From positions 52,108,946-52,172,945 of the forward strand of contig NC_081552.1 of NCBI RefSeq assembly GCF_963082655.1: a DNA stretch of 64,000 nucleotides, given 5' to 3'. Below, piece by piece: positions 37,018 to 46,110 of the stretch. Below the pieces are notes generated by a model. It did not search any database. It worked only from the letters and a program-made list of their open reading frames with translations, and was not told the origin of the DNA. Numbering within the stretch: position 1 is the stretch's first letter; every line of letters begins with the position of its first letter. Source of the stretch: Stomoxys calcitrans (Eukaryota > Arthropoda > Insecta > Diptera > Muscidae). A program made the translations under genes and the position numbers.

Positions 37018-37649
37018 TTATGTTAATTCGTTGCATGACCTTATCAATTGATAAGTCGAATATTTTACTTTGTTGAAATAATTATCATTAAGTCTATAGA
37101 CAAATGTATCCAGTTTTTCGTAGCCTGTTTCGTCATGAAGTAGCGCCGTAGAGTACCTCCAGTGCCTCCGGTTTATGATTTTTAAACATTTGTTTTGCAA
37201 AATTTGTAGTTTTTTCCAGTGTGATTTTGCAGTCCTATACCAAACAGGACATCCGTAAGTAAGATAGGGCCTTATTACACTCTTGAATAAAAGATTTTTG
37301 TTAGCATAGTTGAGTGTGGACTTCTTGTGGATTAAAGGCCATAGTGAACGAATCGTTCTTAATGTTTTTTTGCAGACTTCTTCGATGTGCTTTCCAAAGT
37401 TAAGTTTTTTATCGAGCGTAACTCCCAAATATTTAACGCTGTCAGCAATATCAATTCTTTCAGTACCGAAGTTAAGTTTTCTGATAGGCAATCTTTTAGG
37501 AGACTTGTTAAAAGGAAAAATAATGGCCTGGGTTTTATTCGGGTTAATCTTAATTTTCCATTTTGAAAAGTATTTATTACAAGCCAGCAACCCGGTTTCC
37601 ATTTTTTTAAGAAGTGCAGTTGTTAACTTGCTTGTAGTTATTAACGCCG
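37018..37649 (-). pseudogene. jockey reverse transcriptase, C-terminal part
   Basis: About 208 codons from LITTSKLTTALLKKM to the stop. They correspond to the region after the YADD box in jockey-clade reverse transcriptases: KWKIKINPNKTQAIIF, VKYLGVTLDKKLNFGKHI, the 'NYANKNLLFKSVIRPYLTYG' stretch, then VWYRTAKSHWKKLQ with QNKCLKII. The frame is intact to its stop. On its 5' side it is cut by the transposon at 37650. The first four residues that a simple frame search would add (from inside the transposon arm) are not part of this protein. It joins in phase to the 42999-44183 piece. Confidence 0.85.
37645..37649. other. target-site duplication CGCCG, left
   Basis: CGCCG immediately precedes CACAGTG at 37650 and is repeated immediately after the other end at 42999-43003. 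Five base pairs and GC-only, as expected for Transib-type integration. Confidence 0.9.
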
Positions 37650-39080
37650 CACAGTGGGCCAAATGGCAAAAAAATTGGAAATAAGTCTACAACTTTTTAT
37701 CTGTTGATTTTAGCCATACAAAATGTTCTAGACATTTGTAGAGGAGGACATAGGCTTTCAGAAAAGTGCTGTTGTTGGTCCATATCTTTAATACAGGGTG
37801 AGCTACAGGGTGTGAAAGTTGACCACTTTTGACTTCTCCAAGCTTCTGGGGGCCATAACTTTTGATCTACTCAACCGATTTACATGATTTAGGACTCTAG
37901 AGAAAGAGCTTGACAAGATCTAAAAAACTTATGCATAAAGTACCATGCCATCGTGTACTGTTAAGGAGTTATGAATTGTTTAATTTTAAAATATGAAAAT
38001 TTGGCCTTGGTTTTTTTCAGTGTTTTTTAAATAACTCCGTCAATTTTAAAGCTATAAACTTCATACTTCACACAAATTATGCCAGCATATGTGTGCATAA
38101 AATACAAAAGGAATCACGTGAATATCTTTGGCGGTTTAAAAATGGCATCGTTTTCAATATGAAAAATATTTTTTTTGTCAAAAAATTGCAAAATTTTTCA
38201 AAAAAGATACTCCCATTTCCTTTAAGTTTTCGCAAACTTTGGCCATCAAAGCATTATCATTTCTTTCCATTTTCACAAAGTCGAGGTATTAAGAAAAGTT
38301 TTAAGTGCTAATTTGGCTAATTTCGATATCAAACAACACCGTTATCTTAAGACCAAAATGGCCAATTTTTTTACTAAACTTCAAAAGTTTCTCACTGGAA
38401 AAAAAGTTCCACGGGGATTTTTTCGCTTTTTTTGAACTTAAATGAAAGCTTAAAATGTTCCCAACATTTTAAGGTATGTCTCGCCATATCCTAGCCATAA
38501 ATGAGATCGTAGCGATCAAAATACTGAAAAAAGTCAATTTTCAAGTAGTGCTATATTCATTGCTAAAAAACAAGTATTACGTCACATTTTATTGCAAAGA
38601 TGTTAAATAAACTTTTATTTGGTAACACTTCTTCTACAAAACACAAAAAGAATCATGGAAATATCTCTATTCTATTCCATTTTATGGAACCGGCAATAAA
38701 AAAGTCAATTTTTCAAAAAAGTCGAATTTCCCAAATTTTGTTTTTGTTGTCCTAATTGCACATGACACACTATAGCCATATTTACGCAACATACCTTATC
38801 GTAAAGGAAATTTTCATACCTTTCCAACGATGTATAAAACATTTCTCAACTCGGATTCTATCTACTCTAAAATTCATTTACACTTCATTAAACTCTATAT
38901 AAAAATGTCTATTTGTGAAATGGAACCTTATATGGGGCCTACACTAAAACATTGATAGATTTGCCCAGGGTTTACAATACAAATGTGTTAGAATAAAAAA
39001 AGCTCTCCTGCCAAAGTTTAAAAAAATTGGAATAAAAATATGTGTTTTAGAGCGAAAACACTTCGCATCGGCGTGCGTTT
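37650..39080 (+). repeat. left terminal inverted repeat, copy 1
   Basis: Pairs with 41568-42998. The match ends at 'ggcgtgcgttt' (39080). It contains no convincing gene: a 72-codon frame at 38093-38311 occurs in every arm simply because the arms are copies. AT-rich, with short homopolymer runs. Confidence 0.9.
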
Positions 39081-39128
39081 ATATGTATATTAGCTACTCC
39101 CAAAATAAAAAAGCATTTTAGTTTTGTA

Positions 39129-41171
39129 TTATTTGATTTTATTCTCTACCAAATAATCTAAGGTATCAAAATTTAAAAGCTCTTTAATTTGAATGGCATC
39201 GGGATCGTCCTTATCTATATCGTCACATATTTTTGGTAGCCATTTAGTTCTGATGCTGTATAGTACCGGATCAGACGATAACAATAAATATTGAAGTAAA
39301 TCATAATTTTGGTTAAATTTGGTGCTCTTTCGGGTATTGAAAAGCCGGAACTGTTTAACATCTCTATTACGGGATTCCTGAGCTTCTTCTGTAAGTTCTC
39401 CTAACGGAAGTATGTTGTATTCCACAATTTCCTTGCCATGATGTAAGACTTTATGTACTGTCGGTGTTAAAGCTTTCCACGAATATAAATCAGATAAAAT
39501 GTTTTTTGTGTCATTACTATAAGCTTCAAATTTGGTTGAATTTATCATCTTTTTGCTATTGATTACAGCCAAAATCACTTTGAATCGTCTTAGCAAGTGT
39601 TCATCAAGACCGGTTATTTTAGATGTCGATACGGGGTCCTCAAAAAACCGCCTTGCCGAGTTGCCATCATTTGTGCTTCCGTATCCGTAAAGAGGTTTAT
39701 CTATTATAAGTCCCTTTTGTTTAAACTCCAACTGGATTCGATTCTTCTCTTCCTGCCTCATTTTGTGAAGATCTTGGTTGTTTCTAGCAGAGACATCGCG
39801 GTTTCCAGGGCTAGTCCGATATTTAAGGTCATACGATAAATGCAAACAATACTCCATGAATCGAATTCTACAGTGCAGGGGCGAAATACCGAAATTGAGC
39901 GCATTTTCGTTTACTAAATTTTCATCAGACTTGTCCTCGAATTGCCCATTCTTCTTGCCACAAATATTGCATCTCCAATTGGACATAACGCCAGTTAATG
40001 CGTTTGCCACCTTTCCATCGATCATAGTGAGTTGTAGTTGAAACGAAACTTTTATATTTCTTCCCAATTGGTTTATAACAATCATGGGTAATGCAGCAAT
40101 TTCTTCCTTTATTTCGTTCACCAAAGATCGTGTTGTGTTCCGGTCTTCCTTTGTATACTCAAACCGAATTGGGCGACATAAATATTTTGACCCAGGTGTT
40201 CTATTTATCCATATATCTTGAAATGCATTTTCTTTCGATGATGAAGATTGGTCCTTGTACAATCTCATTCTCAATGGTACTAATGATGCCATGAAAATTG
40301 ATGCGAAGTTGGTATCTATTTCTGTTTGTTGCTTATATTCGGAAAATCCAGATGATCCATCACAACCCCATTTGCTGATCAAAACCACTTCGGAATTATT
40401 ACATGTGTTCAACTGTTCTTCAGTAAAATTAGAAATAATTCTAACAGCTGTATTTTCAACAAGATCAGCAAGTTTCACTCTTGCTTTTAATTCGTCCACG
40501 TATATATTTGATGGCACCATTTTCGTCCTGGTGTTGTACAATTTATGTTTTGAGGGTAAACAACCCCATCCTTTTTCACGAAGAGCCTTCCTCATTGTTG
40601 AGTATTTGTTTCTTGAGAGGCCTAGGTTCAAAATCAGGGCCAGTGCATCTTCCTCCGTGAATTCTGTAGTCGATTTTGGAGTTGGAATACTTTCTACCAT
40701 TCTCTTTACCCTTTTCGGAGATGCTAATGGTAAAACATCGACAATTCGTCCAACATTTTTTGGTTGTGTTTTTAACAATGCTGTTTTGAACGTATCTTTT
40801 ATTAAATTTGGCGGATGTGCCGCCAATAGTTCCTCTTGTTTTTTCTTTTTGGTTTTCTCCGTAACTTCGTCGTATGCTTTGCTAGGCCGGCCGGGAATCA
40901 GCGGTTTAATTTCAATAAGTAGATCCGATTTCAGCCACTTCTCATACATTTTGAAAAACTTGATTTTTGCGAATGAACATTCTGGCAACCTTCTCTCAAA
41001 TGATTTGTAGAATTTTTCAAGTTTGTCTAAAGCGTCTTTATTTAGCCTTATTCCATATATGTGGTCCAAAGTGTAAACAAGTTCCTTAAATGACTCCGTG
41101 TATGATTTGGAATCATTTTTGATGTCCCATACAATTTTCGAAAGAGTGGAATACTTCAGTATGACTTCCAT
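39129..41171 (-). CDS. Transib/RAG1-core-like transposase, intact
   Basis: A 680-residue DDE recombinase predicted to bind the CACAGTG ends and cut and paste the element in the nucleus. Residue pattern of the RAG1 core: KWGCDGSSGFSEYKQ with Asp271 (RAG1 D600), MIDGKVAN with Asp385 (D708), CNIC with Cys401 and Cys404 (zinc ligands C727/C730), HKVLHH with His573 and His578 (H937/H942, same five-residue spacing), then EEAQESRNRD with Glu599 (E962). The first ~250 residues are lysine-rich and contain GRPSK (94-98), an AT-hook-like stretch, so they probably bind DNA; no RING or zinc-finger N-terminus like RAG1 is present. The start is a clear ATG, with stops upstream, and the length is typical of Transib transposases. 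It fills the centre between the arms and ends 48 bp from the left one. No RAG2-like partner is encoded. Residue correspondences are from memory, not an alignment run. Confidence 0.88.
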   Translation of the reverse strand: MEVILKYSTLSKIVWDIKNDSKSYTESFKELVYTLDHIYGIRLNKDALDKLEKFYKSFERRLPECSFAKIKFFKMYEKWLKSDLLIEIKPLIPGRPSKAYDEVTEKTKKKKQEELLAAHPPNLIKDTFKTALLKTQPKNVGRIVDVLPLASPKRVKRMVESIPTPKSTTEFTEEDALALILNLGLSRNKYSTMRKALREKGWGCLPSKHKLYNTRTKMVPSNIYVDELKARVKLADLVENTAVRIISNFTEEQLNTCNNSEVVLISKWGCDGSSGFSEYKQQTEIDTNFASIFMASLVPLRMRLYKDQSSSSKENAFQDIWINRTPGSKYLCRPIRFEYTKEDRNTTRSLVNEIKEEIAALPMIVINQLGRNIKVSFQLQLTMIDGKVANALTGVMSNWRCNICGKKNGQFEDKSDENLVNENALNFGISPLHCRIRFMEYCLHLSYDLKYRTSPGNRDVSARNNQDLHKMRQEEKNRIQLEFKQKGLIIDKPLYGYGSTNDGNSARRFFEDPVSTSKITGLDEHLLRRFKVILAVINSKKMINSTKFEAYSNDTKNILSDLYSWKALTPTVHKVLHHGKEIVEYNILPLGELTEEAQESRNRDVKQFRLFNTRKSTKFNQNYDLLQYLLLSSDPVLYSIRTKWLPKICDDIDKDDPDAIQIKELLNFDTLDYLVENKIK

Positions 41172-41567
41172 AACTTATAAATGTCCTTTACGCCTCTACA
41201 AAATATAATGAAGAAAATTTGGATTTTGTTCAAATATTTATGCAATATATTCACAATTAATGACCCATTTCAGGTATCAGACGCAATCGTAAAAAGGGGT
41301 CCAAAGTGCCTCTTTTTACTTACTCTTCTATAATTATTTACCTGGACTCGAATTTGGTTAAAAAAAATGACAATGAATTTTTTATGGGTAGGTTTTTTCA
41401 CATTCATTGATACGGTGGATTTCCTGGGAATTCGACATAGCGAAACAGGTAACATTTGTCTGCATCAAATCTTAACACAAATATATATATATATGCAGGT
41501 ATATTTCTAGGTTACTTTTTATTCAAAAATCATCAGCTTACATTAAAAATAGATGTAGGTACTATAC
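41172..41567 (-). other. 5' leader of the transposase gene, copy 1
   Basis: About 400 bp unique to the centre, lying upstream of the transposase start. It must contain the promoter unless transcription starts in the arm. A short TA run (around 41482-41494) could serve as a TATA-like element. A 61-codon frame at 41270-41455 (minus) starts with ATG but has no recognised similarity; whether it is an upstream frame or exon cannot be told. Confidence 0.4.
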
Positions 41568-42998
41568 AAACGCACGCCGATGCGAAGTGTTTTCGCTCTA
41601 AAACACATATTTTTATTCCAATTTTTTTAAACTTTGGCAGGAGAGCTTTTTTTATTCTAACACATTTGTATTGTAAACCCTGGGCAAATCTATCAATGTT
41701 TTAGTGTAGGCCCCATATAAGGTTCCATTTCACAAATAGACATTTTTATATAGAGTTTAATGAAGTGTAAATGAATTTTAGAGTAGATAGAATCCGAGTT
41801 GAGAAATGTTTTATACATCGTTGGAAAGGTATGAAAATTTCCTTTACGATAAGGTATGTTGCGTAAATATGGCTATAGTGTGTCATGTGCAATTAGGACA
41901 ACAAAAACAAAATTTGGGAAATTCGACTTTTTTGAAAAATTGACTTTTTTATTGCCGGTTCCATAAAATGGAATAGAATAGAGATATTTCCATGATTCTT
42001 TTTGTGTTTTGTAGAAGAAGTGTTACCAAATAAAAGTTTATTTAACATCTTTGCAATAAAATGTGACGTAATACTTGTTTTTTAGCAATGAATATAGCAC
42101 TACTTGAAAATTGACTTTTTTCAGTATTTTGATCGCTACGATCTCATTTATGGCTAGGATATGGCGAGACATACCTTAAAATGTTGGGAACATTTTAAGC
42201 TTTCATTTAAGTTCAAAAAAAGCGAAAAAATCCCCGTGGAACTTTTTTTCCAGTGAGAAACTTTTGAAGTTTAGTAAAAAAATTGGCCATTTTGGTCTTA
42301 AGATAACGGTGTTGTTTGATATCGAAATTAGCCAAATTAGCACTTAAAACTTTTCTTAATACCTCGACTTTGTGAAAATGGAAAGAAATGATAATGCTTT
42401 GATGGCCAAAGTTTGCGAAAACTTAAAGGAAATGGGAGTATCTTTTTTGAAAAATTTTGCAATTTTTTGACAAAAAAAATATTTTTCATATTGAAAACGA
42501 TGCCATTTTTAAACCGCCAAAGATATTCACGTGATTCCTTTTGTATTTTATGCACACATATGCTGGCATAATTTGTGTGAAGTATGAAGTTTATAGCTTT
42601 AAAATTGACGGAGTTATTTAAAAAACACTGAAAAAAACCAAGGCCAAATTTTCATATTTTAAAATTAAACAATTCATAACTCCTTAACAGTACACGATGG
42701 CATGGTAATTTATGCATAAGTTTTTTAGATCTTGTCAAGCTCTTTCTCTAGAGTCCTAAATCATGTAAATCGGTTGAGTAGATCAAAAGTTATGGCCCCC
42801 AGAAGCTTGGAGAAGTCAAAAGTGGTCAACTTTGACACCCTGTAGCTCACCCTGTATTAAAGATATGGACCAACAACAGCACTTTTCTGAAAGCCTATGT
42901 CCTCCTCTACAAATGTCTAGAACATTTTGTATGGCTAAAATCAACAGATAAAAAGTTGTAGACTTATTTCCAATTTTTTTGCCATTTGGCCCACTGTG
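41568..42998 (-). repeat. right terminal inverted repeat, copy 1
   Basis: Mirror of 37650-39080. Two bases seen to differ from the left arm: 42834 (g; left partner 37814 is also g) and 42708 (a, where the other arms imply c). Otherwise matching wherever I compared. Confidence 0.9.
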
Positions 42999-43003
42999 CG
43001 CCG
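42999..43003. other. target-site duplication CGCCG, right
   Basis: Second copy of the 37645-37649 pentamer. In the jockey frame it spans the codons for the last T and A of YYADDTA. Confidence 0.9.
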
Positions 43004-44183
43004 TATCATCTGCGTAGTATGCTGTTTTCACGAAAGAAGGCGCTTTAAAGTCAGCAGTGTAGATGGAATAGAGCAAGGGAGATAGCACTGATCCTTGGGG
43101 TAAGCCTGTATTCAACAATTTTGGGGAAGATCGGGATTGGTTTACGGTTACAATAAAAGATCTTGATTCCAAGAAGTCCAAAATAATTTTGCATAAGTAT
43201 TTAGGCACATCATTTTTTAGCAACTTGTGGATTAGACCATTATGCCAAATTGTGTCAAAAGCCTTCTCTATGTCCAGTAAAACAAGGCCCGTAGAACGTC
43301 TCATTTGTTTGTTATTTTCGATTACTTTCTTAATTCTGTGAACTTGATGGACTGCACTATGTTCCCTTCTAAACCCAAACTGCGCAGGAGAGATTAAGGA
43401 GTTTTCTGTGGCAAATTCGTACAGCCTAGAGTGAATGATTTTTTCAAATAACTTAGATATATTACTAAGTAGGCTGATTGGCCTATAACTGGAAGGATCA
43501 GAAGCAGGTTTATTAGGATTTGGAATCGCAATTACTTTGGCTACTTTAAAGCTTTGAGGGAAGTAGTTAAAACGGAGACAACTGTTAAATATAGTTACTA
43601 TCACCTTCAAAGCCTTCTCAGGAAGACGCTTGAGCAACAGATTTGAGATTTCATCAAAACCCGGGGATTTCGAAGACTTTAAATTCGCAATTAAGCCAGA
43701 AATTTCTGAGATAGAAGTGGGAAGAATCAATTCTGCAAACGGGCTTTCGAGTTTGAATCGGGCGATTTCTGAGTTGATCGAAGCATCTATGGAGTGTTTA
43801 TATCCCACGGTTATATAATTAGATTTGGAGAAAACATCAGCTAATAGATCAGCTTTTCCAGAATCTGTTATGATTTTGCTGCTGCCATGAATAAGAGCCG
43901 GGAGGACATTTTTTCCTTTACCACGAAGGCTTCTGCTGATCTTCCAGAATGATTTATCCCCTGGTTTCATGTTCAAGAGCAGATTCGACCATTCTCTGTT
44001 CCGTTCAATATTTATATTCTTGTCAATAATTTTGCCAAGCAATTTCACACACTGCTCATAATGAATTTGTTCAGTTACGTCATTGGTGCGTTGGCTCTTC
44101 CTTTTATACGATCTTCTTGCCCAAAAACAGCAAAACTGCTTGTAAAGCACCATGATCCATTCGACATCGCCCGCTGATGACAT
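42999..44183 (-). pseudogene. jockey reverse transcriptase, N-terminal and palm part
   Basis: 395 codons of jockey-clade reverse transcriptase from a Met at 44183: SSKSPGFDEISNLLLK (residues 170-185), DPSSYRPISLLSNISKLFEK (229-248), AQFGFRREHSAVHQ (267-280), LLDIEKAFDTIWH with catalytic Asp304, GLPQGSVLSPLLYSIY (360-375) and the active-site box YYADDTA (389-395). The last codon of that box lies exactly at the transposon boundary. The open frame continues 60 more codons into the Transib-like arm, which is artefact. It may have been an active copy when hit, but it lacks the endonuclease and so could not have been autonomous. Confidence 0.88.
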
Positions 44184-44383
44184 TTCTTGGTCGAAATTAA
44201 AATCGCGATACGGGATAACCAGTCAAATGCTTCTAGCAACAACACACTTTCGCTAAACTTCAAAATGTTTTTTGCTGTACTATTCTTTGAATAGAAAGCA
44301 TCAAACAATGGTCTTAAGCCGGACAATATCTTGCAATGGAATCTTAATTAGTTTTTCAGACCGAAAAACGAAAAATAAATTAA

Positions 44384-45390
44384 GTTGAAGGGCATAATTT
44401 TATTCTATTGGGTTGCCCAAAAAGTAATTGCGGATTTTTCATATAGTGACTCTGTAATTGCATTCTTTCTTCTGCCAGTTATCAGCTGTTACTTTTAGCT
44501 TTCTTTAGAAATAAAGTGTAAAAAAGTATATTTGATTAAAGTTCATTCTAAGTTTTATTAAAAATGCATTTACTTTCTTTTAAAAAATTACTTTTTGGGC
44601 AACCCAATACATACCAAACTTCTGTCAAACTAGCAAAAATGAAAGCTTCTAGGAACCGAACAAGGATGATCGAGAGACCGGTTTACGTGAGAGCTACACC
44701 AGGTTATAGACTAATTTGGATCGTATTTCGCACAGTTGTTGGAAGTGATGACAGTGCACCGCATGCAAAATTTTAGCCAAATAGATAAAAATTGCGGGTT
44801 GTAAGGGATCAAGATATTAAATCGGGAAATCGGTTTATATGGGAGCTTTATCAGGTTACGGACCGATTTGGACCGTACTTGGCACAGTTATTGAAAGTCA
44901 TAACGGAACACAACGTGCAAAATTGCAGAGAAATCGGACAAAAGTTGCGGCTTCCAGGGGCTCAAGAAATCAAATTTGGAGATCGGTTTATATGGGAGCT
45001 ATATCAGGATATAGACCGATGTACTACATGCAAAATTTCAGCTCAAGAAATCCAGGGGCTCAAGAAATCAAATTTGGAGATCGGTTTATATGGGAGCTAT
45101 ATCAGGATATAGACCGATGTACTACATGCAAAATTTCAGCAAAATCGAACAAAAAATGCGGTTTCCAGGTGCTCAAGAAGTCAAATCGGGAGATCGGTTT
45201 ATATGGGAGCTATATCCAAATCTGAACCGATATAGCCCATTTGCAATCTTTAACGACCTTCATCAATGTTAAGCATCTGTGTAAAATTTTAAGTGGCTAG
45301 TTCTACAATGTCGAGATGATCGAGAATGTATATTCTTTATGGGGTTCTAGAACAATATTGTTACAAACTGAATGATATATCAAATATATT
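44384..45390 (+). mobile_element. HINE-like element, family B, carrying a MITE and internal duplication
   Basis: Starts inside the family B subterminal region ('gttgaagggcataattttattc'), so its ACAAGTAAAAG end was lost at the jockey junction. The MITE at 44408-44607 interrupts it, and it resumes 'tacataccaaacttctgtc'. Units follow to 'gatcgagaatgtatattctttatgggg' and 'gttacaaactgaatgatatatc'. The GTCY tract is deleted. An ~88-bp stretch (44954-45041) is exactly repeated at 45052-45139. Confidence 0.75.
44408..44607. mobile_element. 200-bp MITE derived from the mariner at 46111-47055
   Basis: Ends TTGGGTTGCCCAAAAAGTAATTG / reverse complement, with TA at 44406-44407 and 44608-44609. The empty site is seen at 13875 (reads 'ttttattatacatacc'). 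The left 110 bp match the 5' side of the nearby mariner ('actctgtaattgcattctttcttctg', 'gttatcagctgttacttttagct') and the right 80 bp match its 3' side ('gattaaagttcattctaagttttatt'), with the coding region deleted. It has no coding capacity. Confidence 0.9.
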
Positions 45391-45905
45391 TATGGGCCAA
45401 TCGCAACAATATGGGACTCAAATGAAAGGTATTTGAGAGTAGAAAACAAATCTGATGATATGGAGCCAAGTGTTTGGGGGGCCGTATCACCATCAAAGAC
45501 TCCCTTATATCGCACATATTTACCGACCATGACAATATGGCCCTCGAATAAAAAGTAAAAACACGAAATTGATACCCACTATCGCGACCAAGATTTAGGG
45601 GTCAACACAAGGCCGCAAGCCACCATATTGGCGGATTTCCCACTCCCAAAATCCCCATGAGAGTATAGGGACCAAAAAAAATTTTTTTTGTGAAGTACAA
45701 TAACAATAGGAGACCAATAAAGATCACATGGGATTCAAATATAGGTATTATATTGTTATACTGTTAGTCAAGCGATATACACATATCATTTTCGTAGCAT
45801 GGTATTTCACAAAAATCTCTTTAATTGTCCAAAATAAATATACGAAGGATAATTTTGTTGCACACACTGTAAAAGAAGGCGCAACGGAGCGGGCCCGGTT
45901 CCGAT
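45391..45905 (+). repeat. Helitron-like fragment with GC-rich 3' end
   Basis: Contains 'caatatgggactcaaatgaaaggtatttgagagtag', close to the Helitron interior at 52700-53290. It ends with AAGAAGGCGCAACGGAGCGG followed by 'gcccggttccgatagt', corresponding to the 3' end GCGGAGCGGGCC..CTAG of that element, here with ATAG in place of CTAG. The 5' TC end was not found. The middle includes unassigned sequence. Confidence 0.55.
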
Positions 45906-46108
45906 AGTTCTTTACAAAATGTAGTCAATATTTTAATGCCAAGAAGATTTTGCCACAGTTTATTGCAGATAATTTTTATAAAATTTTTAATTTCTATTCT
46001 ATAGAAATTTTGTTAAAATCTTATGTGTATGAAACATTTTGTACAAATTTTATTTCAATAAAGAACTTTGTCGAAAATTTGTTTGTATGGAAAATTTGGT
46101 CAGAATTT
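45906..46108. repeat. AT-rich low-complexity repeat flanking the mariner
   Basis: Imperfect short repeats around 'tctatagaaattttgttaaaat' and 'gaaaatttg'. Similar text continues on the right of the mariner (47058-47130: 'tatttctatagaaaatttgat'), so the mariner landed inside this block. Confidence 0.55.
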
Positions 46109-46110
46109 TA

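Larger units (their letters stand above)
37650..42998 (-). mobile_element. Transib/RAG1-like DNA transposon with 1431-bp inverted repeats, copy 1
   Basis: 5349 bp between perfect CGCCG duplications. Both ends read CACAGTGGGCCAAATGGC into the element. The left arm (37650-39080) and right arm (41568-42998) are inverted copies of exactly equal length, with only a few mismatches seen. The 2487-bp centre carries a 680-codon transposase on the minus strand. Terminal CACAGTG, a 5-bp GC-rich duplication and the protein together place it with Transib and the RAG1 lineage. Arms of 1.4 kb are far longer than the tens of base pairs I know from Transib families. It inserted into the jockey reverse transcriptase frame. 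Confidence 0.9.
36716..44383 (-). mobile_element. jockey-clade non-LTR retrotransposon, 5'-truncated, split by a Transib-like element
   Basis: The 3' end on the minus strand has AATAAAG followed by an 'atgaaattgaaaattgaaattgg' tail (36716-36745) and a 3' untranslated region to 37017. Coding sequence lies at 37018-37649 and 42999-44183. The 5' part (gag-like frame, endonuclease) is absent, and upstream of 44183 the reading frame is shifted. About 2.3 kb of its own sequence is present. The target duplication of the jockey copy itself was not found. Confidence 0.8.

Noticed and set aside
38093..38311. 72-codon frame repeated in all four arms (38093, 42337, 58075, 62319)
   Set aside because: The arms are copies of one sequence, so recurrence is not evidence for selection. 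Low-complexity, with no known similarity.
40255..41010. 251-codon frame antisense to the Transib-like transposase (also 60237-60992)
   Set aside because: It lies fully opposite the transposase gene, has no recognisable domain, and appears in both copies only because the copies are nearly identical.
41270..41455. 61-codon frame upstream of the transposase as a possible first exon
   Set aside because: It has an ATG, but no recognised domain and no clear splice evidence by eye; conservation between two near-identical copies says nothing.
42816..42998. Last 60 codons of the 455-codon jockey frame
   Set aside because: These codons lie inside the transposon arm and are also found at the end of copy 2's arms. 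They are read-through, not jockey protein.
37650..42998. hAT element, because the ends contain CAGTG
   Set aside because: hAT elements make 8-bp duplications. Here the duplication is 5 bp at both insertions, confirmed by the restored jockey frame, and the protein has RAG1/Transib landmarks.
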